A stretch of DNA of 64,000 nt from Streptomyces uncialis (lineage in GTDB: Bacteria; Actinomycetota; Actinomycetes; Streptomycetales; Streptomycetaceae), in contig NZ_CP109583.1 in the NCBI RefSeq assembly GCF_036250755.1, positions 7,558,001 through 7,622,000 on the forward strand, written 5' to 3'. Numbering within the stretch: position 1 is the stretch's first letter; every line of letters starts with the position of its first letter. The position numbers and the translations under genes are program-made. Shown one piece after another: positions 1 through 7,724 of this stretch. The notes beneath the pieces were generated by a model that was given only the letters and a program-made list of their open reading frames with translations, was not told where the DNA came from and ran no database searches.

Positions 1-194
1 GCGCCGACAGCGGCGAATGGGAGGAGTTCGAGTCCGGATACCTCTCCGACACCGAGGAGTGGCTGGCCGCCCACCGTGACCACCCGCTGGCCGACGAGAC
101 CCGCGCCCGCGCCGACCGGCACCGCGCGAGCTGGCTCGACGGCTACCGGGGAGTGCTCGGGCTGGCCTACCTCACCCTGGTCCCCGTGGACTGA
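1..194 (+). CDS. C-terminal end of a probable SAM-dependent methyltransferase (partial)
   Basis: Only the last 63 codons are in the window (reading frame begins at base 3, TGA at 192-194), so no catalytic motif is visible. The tail is acidic and tryptophan-rich, with the segments SGYLSDTEEWLAAH and WLDGYRGVLGLAYLTLVPVD. From memory this resembles the C-terminus of actinobacterial class I methyltransferases, in which the last strand carries a GYRGVLGxAYLTL-like motif. That is family recollection, not something proved here. The stop codon opens directly into a pentanucleotide repeat. It could equally be another small-molecule-modifying enzyme. Confidence 0.45.
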   Translation, partial: ADSGEWEEFESGYLSDTEEWLAAHRDHPLADETRARADRHRASWLDGYRGVLGLAYLTLVPVD

Positions 195-248
195 CCTGAC
201 CTGACCTGACCTGACCTGACCTGACCTGACCCGACCCGACCCGACCCG
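191..248. repeat. CTGAC/CCGAC pentanucleotide tandem repeat
   Basis: A 5-bp unit, first CTGAC about eight times and then CCGAC about four times, runs straight out of the stop codon of the upstream gene. It is a simple slipped-strand repeat; no coding signal is present. Confidence 0.9.
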
Positions 249-320
249 ACCGGACCCGGCACCGACGGTGCGGGTACCGCACACGGCGTGAGCCGCCCGC
301 ACCGGGACCCACCCACCCAC

Positions 321-400
321 CGCACCGCTCCGCACCGCTCCGCACCGCTCCGCACCGCTCCGCACCGCTCCGCACCGCTCCGCACCGCTCCGCACCGCTC
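321..400. repeat. 10-bp tandem repeat, eight perfect copies
   Basis: The decamer CGCACCGCTC is repeated eight times without a mismatch between 321 and 400, just upstream of the sseB-like gene. Reading frames through it are open on both strands (Arg/Ser/Ala-rich) but these are repeat artefacts. Confidence 0.95.
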
Positions 401-441
401 CGACCCCCGGGACCCCACCGCACCGCCGCGCGGCGCGCCGA

Positions 442-455
442 TAGGCTCGGGCACC
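442..455 (+). promoter_or_regulatory. -10 element for a leaderless sseB-like transcript
   Basis: TAGGCT at 442-447 fits the actinobacterial TAnnnT -10 pattern and lies 8 nt before the GTG at 456. That is the spacing of leaderless Streptomyces genes. No Shine-Dalgarno sequence precedes the GTG, and no convincing -35 is seen inside the preceding repeat. Confidence 0.5.
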
Positions 456-1187
456 GTGGCGAACAAGAACATCCCCCAGCCCGGCTACTCCGACGACGAC
501 GGCTCCGCCGACCCCGTGCTGAGCGCCGCGCTCGCGGCCTGGGCCGCCGACCGGTCCGCCGAGGGACCCCTTCTCGAAGCGCTCAAGGGCACCCGTCTCC
601 TCGTCCCGATGGTCGCGCTGCTCGGCGAGGTCGAGGAGGACGCGAACGGGCTGCGCCGCGAGAAGACCAGCGACATGGCGGTGCCCACCCTGAAGGCCCG
701 GGGCCGCACCGCCCTGCCCGCCTTCACGTCCACCGACGCGCTCACCCGCTGGGACCCGGCCGCCCGGCCCGTCGCCGTCCCGCTGGAACAGGCGATCCAG
801 GCCGCCGTCCACGAGAAGGCCGACACGATCGTCATCGACCTCGCGGGCCCCGTCGCGTACGAGCTGACCGGCCGCGCGCTGCTCGCCCTCGCGGAGGGCC
901 GCACCACGCTCGACCCGCTCGCCGACCCGGTGGTCACCGACGCCGTACGAGCCGTCCTCGCCGCCGAGCCCGATGTGGTCGGCGCGTATCTGGGGCCGGG
1001 CCGCGCCGACGGCATCCTCGCCCTCGTCCTGGACCCGGCGGCCGTCCCCGCCGAGGCCATGCGGGCCGTCGCCGAACGCCTCGCCGCCGATCCGGCGCTG
1101 CGCGCCCGGCTCGTCCACGGCCTGGACCTCGCCCTGCTGCCGCCGGGCAGCACCCTGCCCGGCCGGCCCCTGTACCTCCGCGGCTGA
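456..1187 (+). CDS. SseB family protein
   Basis: 243 aa from GTG 456. An open frame continues upstream to an ATG at 288, but that part translates the decamer repeat, so the GTG next to a leaderless -10 was chosen. The protein has features I associate with the SseB domain: an N-terminal helical part ([13 protein letters not shown]), then a beta-strand block ending [11 protein letters not shown], then [13 protein letters not shown] second alpha/beta part includes the segments [16 protein letters not shown] and [19 protein letters not shown]. Function in actinomycetes is not established; SseB proteins are annotated as type III secretion-related by name only. It faces the DUF1844 gene across a shared terminator. 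Confidence 0.8.
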   Translation: MANKNIPQPGYSDDDGSADPVLSAALAAWAADRSAEGPLLEALKGTRLLVPMVALLGEVEEDANGLRREKTSDMAVPTLKARGRTALPAFTSTDALTRWDPAARPVAVPLEQAIQAAVHEKADTIVIDLAGPVAYELTGRALLALAEGRTTLDPLADPVVTDAVRAVLAAEPDVVGAYLGPGRADGILALVLDPAAVPAEAMRAVAERLAADPALRARLVHGLDLALLPPGSTLPGRPLYLRG

Positions 1188-1210
1188 CCGCCCTGTCCCA
1201 CCGCACAACG

Positions 1211-1242
1211 CGAAGGGCCCCGCCGGACGGCGGGGCCCTTCG
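1211..1242. terminator. bidirectional terminator between sseB-like and DUF1844 genes
   Basis: A perfect 14-bp stem (CGAAGGGCCCCGCC pairing with GGCGGGGCCCTTCG) with a 4-nt loop lies between the two convergent stop codons and can serve both strands. Confidence 0.85.
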
Positions 1243-1269
1243 TCCACGTTCCTGCGTGCGCGGGCGGAT

Positions 1270-1656
1270 CTAGCCGTAGAGCGCTCCCGTGTACTTCTCG
1301 CCCGGCCCCTGGCCCGGCTGGTCGGGGACGACGGACGCCTCGCGGAAGGCGAGCTGGAGCGACTTCAGACCGTCACGCAGCGGAGCCGCGTGGAAGGAGC
1401 TGATCTCCGTGCCGCCCGCGTCCACCAGCCCGGCCAGCGCGTGGATCAGCTTGCGGGCCTCGTCCAGGTCCTTGTGGTCCGAGCCGTCCTCGGCGAGACC
1501 GAGGTTCACCGCGGCGGCGCTCATCAGATGGACCGCCACCGTCGTGATCACCTCGACCGCCGGGACATCGGCGATGTCCCGGGTCAGGGTGTCGAAGTCG
1601 GGGGCCGCGCCGTCGCTGTCCGCTGCGGCCGTGCTGTCAGGGGTGGCGTCACTCAT
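1270..1656 (-). CDS. DUF1844 domain-containing protein
   Basis: 128 aa, ATG at 1656. The core after an acidic, Ala/Asp-rich N-terminus fits DUF1844: [20 protein letters not shown], then [19 protein letters not shown], then [17 protein letters not shown]. The family is small, all-alpha and of unknown function. The gene sits upstream of infC in actinomycetes, as here. It diverges from the infC transcript, whose leader begins about 80 bp away. Confidence 0.85.
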   Translation of the reverse strand: MSDATPDSTAAADSDGAAPDFDTLTRDIADVPAVEVITTVAVHLMSAAAVNLGLAEDGSDHKDLDEARKLIHALAGLVDAGGTEISSFHAAPLRDGLKSLQLAFREASVVPDQPGQGPGEKYTGALYG

Positions 1657-1714
1657 GCCTCACACGATAGGCGCAGTCCCGTCCGGCAGGGGAGTGAGGC
1701 CCCGGCGGCGCGAA

Positions 1715-1744
1715 TTAGCCGTGCCGTCGCGGAACTGTTAATCT
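1715..1744 (+). promoter_or_regulatory. candidate infC operon promoter
   Basis: TAATCT at 1739-1744 matches TAnnnT, and a weak TTAGCC at 1715-1720 is 18 bp upstream. Transcription from about 1751 would give a leader of roughly 280 nt before infC. Confidence 0.4.
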
Positions 1745-1847
1745 GGGGCAACGACCGGTCGGGCATTCACGTGCCCGGCCCACAAGTGGAGGCTCCGCTC
1801 TCCCACCTGGCCGCTCCTAGGAGTGGCGGGTCACCGGTCAGGCGGTC

Positions 1848-1931
1848 ATGTCGAGAGACATGGCACGCCCGAAGTCACGCCCCGCGATGTGTCGCGGCGG
1901 TGTTCCGGTATGCAAGGAGCCCCGCCCGTGA
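1848..1931 (+). CDS. possible 27-aa leader peptide upstream of infC
   Basis: ATG 1848 to TGA 1929-1931 encodes a basic peptide rich in Arg, Pro and Cys (it begins [15 protein letters not shown]). Its stop codon lies inside the left arm/loop of the terminator-like hairpin at 1919-1942, so a ribosome finishing or stalling on it would alter that hairpin. An in-frame ATG is also present at 1860. There is no clear Shine-Dalgarno sequence immediately upstream, so translation is uncertain. Confidence 0.3.
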   Translation: MSRDMARPKSRPAMCRGGVPVCKEPRP

Positions 1932-1947
1932 TCGTCCGGGGCATTTT
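1919..1947 (+). terminator. attenuator-like intrinsic terminator in infC leader
   Basis: A 6-bp G/C stem (GCCCCG at 1919-1924, CGGGGC at 1937-1942) is followed by a five-T run at 1944-1948, which is unusual in this high-G+C DNA. It lies about 90 nt upstream of infC, in the sense orientation. Confidence 0.55.
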
Positions 1948-2034
1948 TCATGTACCGGCGCGGTCAGGTCGGACGAACACAGACTTTACGCGGCTGTCCG
2001 CCAGACCGTCGCGTGGTGCTACCGAGGAGGATCC

Positions 2035-2745
2035 ATCAGCGCCGAGCCCCGCATCAACGACCGGATTCGCGTTCCCGAGGTTCGACTTGTCGGTCCCAGT
2101 GGCGAGCAGGTCGGAATTGTTCCGCTTGCCAAGGCCCTGGAGCTTGCGCAGGAGTACGACCTCGACCTGGTCGAGGTCGCGGCGACCGCCCGTCCGCCGG
2201 TCTGCAAGCTCATGGACTACGGGAAGTTCAAGTACGAGTCGGCCATGAAGGCCCGTGAGGCGCGCAAGAACCAGGCGCACACGGTCATCAAGGAGATGAA
2301 GCTCCGGCCGAAGATCGACCCGCACGACTACGACACCAAGAAGGGTCACGTCGTACGGTTCCTCAAGCAGGGCGACAAGGTCAAGATCACGATCATGTTC
2401 CGTGGTCGTGAGCAGTCCCGTCCGGAGCTCGGCTACCGCCTGCTCCAGCGCCTCGCGGAGGATGTCGCGGACCTGGGCTTCGTGGAGTCCAACCCGAAGC
2501 AGGACGGCCGGAACATGATCATGGTTCTTGGTCCGCACAAGAAGAAGACCGAGGCGATGGCCGAGGCCCGTGAGGCCCAGGCCGCCCGCAAGGCCGAGCG
2601 CCAGGCCCTCCAGCCCGGCCGTGTGCAGCACTCCTCGGCCGACGGCGAAGAGCTCCTGGACGCCGACGAGGCCGACGAGGCCCCCGAGGCTCCCGAGGCC
2701 GCCGCCGAGGAAGAGGCTCCGGCCGAGGCGTCAGCCGAGGCGTGA
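2035..2745 (+). CDS. infC: translation initiation factor IF-3
   Basis: IF-3 binds the 30S subunit, blocks premature 50S joining and proofreads the start codon. The full IF-3 sequence is present. The N-domain begins [17 protein letters not shown] and includes [15 protein letters not shown], followed by a lysine-rich linker. The C-domain contains KMKLRPKI-type sequence, [12 protein letters not shown] and the segment [14 protein letters not shown]. An acidic Ala/Glu tail of about 50 residues follows, typical of actinobacteria. No ATG, GTG or TTG fits the N-terminus. The best start is AUC at 2035 preceded by GAGGAGG at 2024-2030, matching the known use of AUU/AUC starts in infC genes for autoregulation. 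First gene of infC-rpmI-rplT. Confidence 0.95.
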   Translation: MSAEPRINDRIRVPEVRLVGPSGEQVGIVPLAKALELAQEYDLDLVEVAATARPPVCKLMDYGKFKYESAMKAREARKNQAHTVIKEMKLRPKIDPHDYDTKKGHVVRFLKQGDKVKITIMFRGREQSRPELGYRLLQRLAEDVADLGFVESNPKQDGRNMIMVLGPHKKKTEAMAEAREAQAARKAERQALQPGRVQHSSADGEELLDADEADEAPEAPEAAAEEEAPAEASAEA

Positions 2746-2797
2746 TCCCTGGGCCTCGTGTCCGGGGATGTCCATCGATAACACAGGACGCTCCACA

Positions 2798-2821
2798 GTG
2801 CCCGGTCCCCGGACCGGGCAC
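2798..2821 (+). promoter_or_regulatory. perfect hairpin in the infC-rpmI spacer
   Basis: GTGCCCGGTCC and GGACCGGGCAC form an 11-bp perfect stem about 30 nt before the rpmI start. No U-run follows, so it is more likely an RNA-processing or regulatory hairpin than a terminator. Confidence 0.5.
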
Positions 2822-2853
2822 CGGGGCGCCACCGACGAGGAGAGAACGGCGCT

Positions 2854-3048
2854 ATGCCGAAGAACAAGTCGCACAGCGGTGCCAGCAAGCGCTTCAAGAT
2901 CACCGGCTCCGGCAAGGTGCTCCGCGAGCGTGCCGGCAAGCGCCACCTGCTTGAGCACAAGTCGTCCCGTGTGACGCGTCGCCTCACCGGCAACGCCGAA
3001 ATGGCTCCGGGCGACGCCAAGAAGATCAAGAAGCTTCTCGGCAAGTGA
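2854..3048 (+). CDS. rpmI: 50S ribosomal protein L35
   Basis: 64 aa, the usual L35 length, and highly basic. It starts [20 protein letters not shown] and includes [14 protein letters not shown] and the C-terminal KKIKKLLGK. Start ATG 2854 has GAGGAGA about 10 nt upstream. L35 is a component of the large subunit and is co-transcribed with infC and rplT. Confidence 0.97.
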   Translation: MPKNKSHSGASKRFKITGSGKVLRERAGKRHLLEHKSSRVTRRLTGNAEMAPGDAKKIKKLLGK

Positions 3049-3152
3049 TGTCGCGGCCCCCGCACACCGGGGCCGTACGACGTCAGGACCGGGACCCATT
3101 CGATACCGGGCCGTGTGAGGACCACCACGGCCCCGCTACAAGGAGTTAACAA

Positions 3153-3539
3153 GTGGCACGCGTCAAGCGGGCAGTCAACGCCCACAAGAAGCGCCGGGCG
3201 ATCCTGGAGCAGGCCAGCGGTTACCGCGGGCAGCGTTCGCGCCTGTACCGCAAGGCGAAGGAGCAGGTCACCCACTCCCTCGTTTACAACTACAACGACC
3301 GCAAGAAGCGCAAGGGCGACTTCCGTCAGCTCTGGATCCAGCGGATCAACGCCGCTGCCCGTGCCAACGGCATCACCTACAACCGCTTCATCCAGGGGCT
3401 GAAGGCCGCGAACATCGAGGTCGACCGCAAGATCCTCGCGGAGCTCGCCGTCAACGACGCCAACGCCTTCGCGGCGCTGGTCGAGGCCGCGCAGAAGGCC
3501 CTGCCGAGCGATGTGAACGCGCCGCGCGCCGCCGCCTGA
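3153..3539 (+). CDS. rplT: 50S ribosomal protein L20
   Basis: 128 aa from GTG 3153, with AAGGAG 7 nt upstream. Canonical L20 segments are seen: [36 protein letters not shown] and [19 protein letters not shown]20 binds 23S rRNA early in 50S assembly and in other bacteria also represses its own operon. A CGGCCCC/GGGGCCG hairpin at 3054-3075 lies between rpmI and rplT. Confidence 0.97.
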   Translation: MARVKRAVNAHKKRRAILEQASGYRGQRSRLYRKAKEQVTHSLVYNYNDRKKRKGDFRQLWIQRINAAARANGITYNRFIQGLKAANIEVDRKILAELAVNDANAFAALVEAAQKALPSDVNAPRAAA

Positions 3540-3570
3540 TCGCTGCGCTCGCTTTCCGTGGTGACGTCCG

Positions 3571-3600
3571 GACCCGTGGACCTTCCGAGGCCCACGGGTT
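3571..3600 (+). terminator. terminator after rplT
   Basis: ACCCGTGG pairs with CCACGGGT across a 12-nt loop about 30 nt after the rplT stop, and is followed by a pyrimidine-rich stretch. It marks the likely end of the infC operon. Confidence 0.6.
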
Positions 3601-3689
3601 CGTCCGTTCCCCGCCCTGTCACCCCCGGGCCGTCCACCGCCGCCGCGCTGCCCGCCCGACCGCCAGCGGAAAGCCCGCTCCTCGCCCCT

Positions 3690-3971
3690 CGGCCTATCCC
3701 GCACCCGGGAACCAGCCCCAGCCAGGCAGCGCCGGGCCCCGTCCAGGGGCGCGAGGAACTGCGCAAACAACGCAGCACCCGCACCCGGGAAACAGCCCCA
3801 GCCAGGCAGCACCGGGCCCCGTCCAGGGGCGCGGGGAACTGCGCAAAAGCGCACCACCCGCACCCGGCGATCAGCCCCAGCCAGGCAGCACCGGGGCCCC
3901 GATCAGGGGCGCGGGGAACTGCGCGAAAAACGCACCCTCCGCACCCGGGGAACCACACCAGCCGGGCAGCA
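3690..3971. repeat. 80-bp tandem array carrying the GGGGCGCGGGGAACTGCGC core
   Basis: Three near-identical 80-bp units (cores starting at 3745, 3825 and 3905) and a partial fourth fill the rplT-methyltransferase gap. Each unit has a CCCGGGA...CAGCCCCAGCCAGGCAGC part followed by the core and an A-rich tail. Long open frames across it are repeat shadows. Confidence 0.9.
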
Positions 3972-4024
3972 TCCCCCGCCGCAGCCCCGCGCAGCCCCCG
4001 CGCCGACCCCGAGGAGAGGCAACC

Positions 4025-4870
4025 ATGACCCCGGCCCCCGAGCTGATCTCTCCCCGCTCCCCGCGGGTCTCCGCGGCCAAGCGCCTCGCCCGCCGCAACT
4101 TCCGCGGCAAGGAGCGGCTCTTCCTCGCGGAGGGCCCCCAGGCCGTACGCGAGGCCGCGGCCCACCGCACGGGCGGCGCCCCGACCCTCGTGGAGCTCTT
4201 CACCACCCCGGACGCCGCGGACCGCTACCCCGACATCCTCGCGGCGGCCCACCGCGCGGGCGCCCGCGTCCACCTCGCCGACGAGACCGTCGTCGCGGAG
4301 ATCTCCACCACTGTCACCCCGCAGGGCCTCGTGGGGGTGTGCCGCTTCCTCGACACCCCCTTCGAGGAGATCGTCGCCGCCCGGCCCCGGCTCGTCGCGG
4401 TCCTCGCCCATGTCCGCGACCCGGGCAACGCGGGCACCGTACTGCGCTGCGCGGACGCGGCCGGCGCCGACGCCGTGGTCCTCACCGACGCGTCGGTGGA
4501 CCTCTACAACCCGAAGGCGGTCCGCGCGTCGGTCGGCTCGCACTTCCATCTGCCGGTCGCGGTAGGCGTCCCCGTCGAGACGGCCGTCGGCCGGCTGCGC
4601 GAGGCGGGCGTACGGATTGTCGCCGCCGACGGCGCGGGTGACGACGACCTTGACACGGAACTCGACCGGGGCACCATGGGCGGACCCACCGCCTGGGTCT
4701 TCGGCAACGAGGCGTGGGGCCTGCCCGAGGAGACCCGCAGCCTCGCGGACGCCGTGGTCCGCGTCCCGATCCACGGCAGGGCCGAGAGCCTGAACCTCGC
4801 GACGGCCGCCGCCGTCTGCCTCTACGCCTCGGCCCGCGCCCAGCGCACCACCGGCGGCTGCCGGGCCTAG
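4025..4870 (+). CDS. SpoU/TrmH family RNA methyltransferase
   Basis: 281 aa; ATG 4025 has GAGGAG 10 nt upstream. SPOUT-fold enzymes transfer a methyl group from SAM, usually to a ribose 2'-O of rRNA or tRNA. The three SpoU motifs are present in order. Motif 1 is HVRDPGNAGTVLRCADAAGA (about residues 127-146), motif 2 is VFGNEAWGLPEE (about 225-236), and motif 3 is PIHGRAESLNLATAAAVCLY (about 249-268). The N-terminal FRGKERLFLAEGPQAV segment is the substrate-binding L30e-like domain seen in 23S rRNA methyltransferases. The exact target nucleotide cannot be read from the sequence. It sits between rplT and pheS. Confidence 0.93.
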   Translation: MTPAPELISPRSPRVSAAKRLARRNFRGKERLFLAEGPQAVREAAAHRTGGAPTLVELFTTPDAADRYPDILAAAHRAGARVHLADETVVAEISTTVTPQGLVGVCRFLDTPFEEIVAARPRLVAVLAHVRDPGNAGTVLRCADAAGADAVVLTDASVDLYNPKAVRASVGSHFHLPVAVGVPVETAVGRLREAGVRIVAADGAGDDDLDTELDRGTMGGPTAWVFGNEAWGLPEETRSLADAVVRVPIHGRAESLNLATAAAVCLYASARAQRTTGGCRA

Positions 4871-5197
4871 GCACCCGCCGCCCCGGCACGCCGACCCGCG
4901 CACCCATACCCGCCCATATCCGTACCCGATCCGCGTACCCGCTCCGCGCACCCGTACCCGACCCGCGTACCCGCACCCGCCTCCGTACGCGCTCCGCGCA
5001 CCCGGGTCCGCCCGCGTGCCCCCGGGGCACATGCGCCCGGCACGCGCACCGGGGCGCACGTCCGCACCACCCCCGTCGGTCCCGCGCCGCCCAAGATCCC
5101 TGTAGGCCACCGGTGACTGGTAGTAGGGGACCGGGGGCTAGTAGGGTGACGAACTCGGGGGCCCACTGCACCAGTTCGAGAGGTGGGATACGGGGAC
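4871..5197. other. low-complexity intergenic region before the histidine kinase
   Basis: 4880-5030 is an imperfect CGTACCCG/CACCCG pyrimidine-rich repeat. A TAGGGT at 5142-5147 is a possible -10 for the histidine kinase, but no -35 is visible. No convincing gene lies here. Confidence 0.6.
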
Positions 5198-6355
5198 ATG
5201 GCTGTCGGCACCAGCGGCACGGCGGACGCGGACGGCGTGCGCGATCCGGCCGCCGCGTCCTGCCAGGACGCACAGGGCGTAGAGGAAGCACCGGGCGCGT
5301 TCGGGATCACCGCGGACGATCTGCCCGACGGACTCGTCGTCGCCGACGAGACCGGCCGGGTCATCTGCTTCAACGCCGCCGCCGCCCGGATCACCGCCGT
5401 CAGCCCCGCCGACGCCCTCGGCGCCCCGCTGGAGCTCGCGCTCCCGCTGGAGGACCTGGAGGGCCGCCGCTGGTGGCGGCTCACCGACCCGTACGGCGGA
5501 CTCGTCATCCGGGGCGGCCAGCCCGAGCGGAACCTGCTGCTGCCCGGCGGCCGTGAGGTCATGGTCACCGCGCGCTACGTCCGTACCGCCCCCAAGGGCC
5601 CCGTACGGCGGGTGGTCGTCTCCCTGCGGGACACCGAGGGCAGGCGCCGCACCGAACGCAGCCACGCCGAACTCATCGCGACCGTCGCCCATGAGCTGCG
5701 CTCCCCGCTGACCTCCGTCAAGGGGTTCACGGCGACCCTGCTCGCCAAGTGGGAACGCTTCACGGACGAGCAGAAGAAGCTGATGCTGGAGACCGTCGAC
5801 GCCGACGCCAACCGCGTCACCCGGCTCATCGCGGAACTCCTCGACATCTCCCGGATCGACTCCGGACGCCTGGAGGTGCGCCGCCAGCCGGTCGACATCG
5901 GCGCCGCCGTAGGGCGCCATGTCCAGGCCCATGTGGCCGCCGGGCAGCCCGTCGACCGATTCCTGGTCCGGCTGCGCCAGCCGCTGCCCGCCCTGTGGGC
6001 CGACCCCGACAAGGTCGACCAGGTCCTGAGCAACCTCCTGGAAAACGCGGTGCGCCACGGCGAGGGAACCGTCACCATCGAGGTGGAACCCTCACCGGGT
6101 CCGCGCGAGCCGGGCATCACCGGCACCGCGGTCACGGTCAGCGACGAGGGGCCAGGCATCCCGGAGGAGTCCATGAACCGTGTCTTCACCCGCTTCTGGC
6201 GGGGCAGCAAGCGCGGCGGCACCGGGCTCGGCCTGTACATCGTCAAGGGCATCGTCGAGGCCCACGGCGGCACGATCACCGTCGGACGCGGCCCCGACGG
6301 CGGCGCGCGGTTCCGATTTACCCTGCCCGTGGCGACCCCGGCCTATCTGGTCTGA
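5198..6355 (+). CDS. soluble PAS-containing sensor histidine kinase (orphan)
   Basis: 385 aa. No signal peptide or membrane helix, so cytoplasmic. An N-terminal PAS-like domain ([20 protein letters not shown], about residues 30-130) is followed by HisKA with the phospho-acceptor in [16 protein letters not shown]. HATPase_c follows, with N box [13 protein letters not shown]1 [10 protein letters not shown] box VFTRFWRG and G2 [16 protein letters not shown] 5198 is preferred to the in-frame GTG 5183 because AGGTGGG then lies about 10 nt upstream. No response regulator gene is adjacent, so the partner is unknown. Confidence 0.93.
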   Translation: MAVGTSGTADADGVRDPAAASCQDAQGVEEAPGAFGITADDLPDGLVVADETGRVICFNAAAARITAVSPADALGAPLELALPLEDLEGRRWWRLTDPYGGLVIRGGQPERNLLLPGGREVMVTARYVRTAPKGPVRRVVVSLRDTEGRRRTERSHAELIATVAHELRSPLTSVKGFTATLLAKWERFTDEQKKLMLETVDADANRVTRLIAELLDISRIDSGRLEVRRQPVDIGAAVGRHVQAHVAAGQPVDRFLVRLRQPLPALWADPDKVDQVLSNLLENAVRHGEGTVTIEVEPSPGPREPGITGTAVTVSDEGPGIPEESMNRVFTRFWRGSKRGGTGLGLYIVKGIVEAHGGTITVGRGPDGGARFRFTLPVATPAYLV

Positions 6356-6468
6356 GGAACCACGGGCGCCCCCACCCGCGGCCGGGAGCACCGGCCCGCG
6401 GCCAGGGAAGCCGCTCCGCCCCGTCCGGGGCCACCGGGCCACGGCGCGGGCGCGCCTCCCGACCCCGT

Positions 6469-6474
6469 TAGAAT
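6469..6474 (+). promoter_or_regulatory. candidate -10 element of pheST
   Basis: TAGAAT at 6469-6474 fits TAnnnT and would give a leader of about 110 nt before pheS. The leader has no run of Phe codons and no T-box-like sequence that I can see. Confidence 0.4.
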
Positions 6475-6590
6475 CGGCCCCTGGCACTTTTGCGTCCCCA
6501 CTTCCGGGACGACACGTCGCCCCAGCGGGACGAGGCGTCCATGAGCCGGGACGGGGACCATCCGCCAGCCAATCGGAAGCACGGGAAGAG

Positions 6591-7724
6591 ATGTCGGCAC
6601 CGAACAAGTCGTACGACCCGGTCGAGGTCGAGGCACTGAAACCGCAAGAGATCGAGCGCGCGCGGGACGAGGCGCTCGCCGCCTTCGCCGCCGCGGGTGA
6701 CCTCGCCGAGCTCCAGGAGGCCAAGGTCGCCCACAGCGGCGGCACCTCCCCGCTGGCGCTCGCCAACCGCGAGATCGGCGCGCTCCCCCCGCAGGCCAAG
6801 GCCGAGGCGGGCAAGCGCGTCGGCCAGGCCCGGGGAGCCGTGAACAAGGCGTTCGCCGCGCGGCAGACCGAACTGGAGGCCGAGCGGGACGCCCGGGTGC
6901 TCGTCGAGGAGGCGGTCGATGTCACGCTGCCCTTCGACCGTGTCCCGGCCGGCGCCCGGCACCCGCTGACGACCCTCATGGAGCGCGTCTCCGACGTCTT
7001 CGTGGACATGGGCTACGAGATCGCCGAAGGCCCCGAGGCCGAGGCCGAGTGGTTCAACTTCGACGCGCTCAACTTCACGCCCGACCACCCCGCCCGGCAG
7101 ATGCAGGACACGTTCTTCGTCGCCGGCCCCGAAGGCGCCGACGCCGCGGAGGACGCCTCCGGGATCGTCCTGCGCACCCACACCTCGCCCGTGCAGGCCC
7201 GCGCGCTGCTCGCCCGTGAGCTGCCCGTGTACGTGGTGTGCCCCGGCCGCGTCTACCGCACCGACGAGCTGGACGCCACGCACACCCCGGTCTTCCACCA
7301 GATCGAGCTGCTGGCCGTCGACGAGGGCCTGACCATGGCCGACCTCAAGGGCACCCTGGACCATATGGTCCAGTCGCTGTTCGGCTCGGACATGAAGACC
7401 CGGCTGCGGCCGAACTACTTCCCCTTCACCGAGCCGTCCGCCGAGATGGACATGCTCTGCTACGTCTGCCGCGGCGAGTCCGTCGGCAACCCCGACCGCC
7501 CCTGCCGCACCTGCGGCAGCGAGGGCTGGATCGAGCTCGGCGGCTGCGGCATGGTCAACCCCCGGGTGCTCACCGCCTGCGGCGTGGACCCGGAGAAGTA
7601 CAGCGGATTCGCCTTCGGGTTCGGCATCGAGCGGATGCTGATGTTCCGCCACAACGTCGAGGACATGCGAGACATGGTCGAGGGTGACGTCCGGTTCACC
7701 CGGCCGTTCGGGATGGAGATCTGA
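6591..7724 (+). CDS. pheS: phenylalanine--tRNA ligase alpha subunit
   Basis: 377 aa; ATG 6591 with GGGAAGAG just upstream. It forms the alpha2beta2 class II synthetase that charges tRNA-Phe. An N-terminal coiled coil (roughly residues 1-110) precedes the catalytic domain. Motif 2 is visible as [18 protein letters not shown] and motif 3 as [19 protein letters not shown]; motif 1 lies around [18 protein letters not shown]. The TGA overlaps the pheT ATG by one base (TGATG), indicating translational coupling. Confidence 0.97.
   Translation: MSAPNKSYDPVEVEALKPQEIERARDEALAAFAAAGDLAELQEAKVAHSGGTSPLALANREIGALPPQAKAEAGKRVGQARGAVNKAFAARQTELEAERDARVLVEEAVDVTLPFDRVPAGARHPLTTLMERVSDVFVDMGYEIAEGPEAEAEWFNFDALNFTPDHPARQMQDTFFVAGPEGADAAEDASGIVLRTHTSPVQARALLARELPVYVVCPGRVYRTDELDATHTPVFHQIELLAVDEGLTMADLKGTLDHMVQSLFGSDMKTRLRPNYFPFTEPSAEMDMLCYVCRGESVGNPDRPCRTCGSEGWIELGGCGMVNPRVLTACGVDPEKYSGFAFGFGIERMLMFRHNVEDMRDMVEGDVRFTRPFGMEI

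Larger units (their letters stand above)
1751..2034 (+). promoter_or_regulatory. structured infC leader with attenuator-like hairpin
   Basis: The leader contains a hairpin CGGGCA/TGCCCG at 1760-1777, a second CCGCTCC/GGAGTGG hairpin near 1812-1828, and a terminator-like stem GCCCCG/CGGGGC at 1919-1942 followed by ATTTTT. A 27-codon ORF ends inside that last stem. The arrangement suggests premature termination control of infC-rpmI-rplT. Autoregulation of this operon by IF3 or L20 is known in other bacteria; the mechanism here is inferred. Confidence 0.55.

Noticed and set aside
288..455. 56-codon N-terminal extension of the sseB-like protein
   Set aside because: It translates the decamer repeat; a leaderless -10 element points to GTG 456.
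3690..3971. CRISPR array
   Set aside because: The repeats are contiguous 80-bp units without unique spacers, and there are no cas genes; the same holds for the 72-bp and 126-bp arrays.
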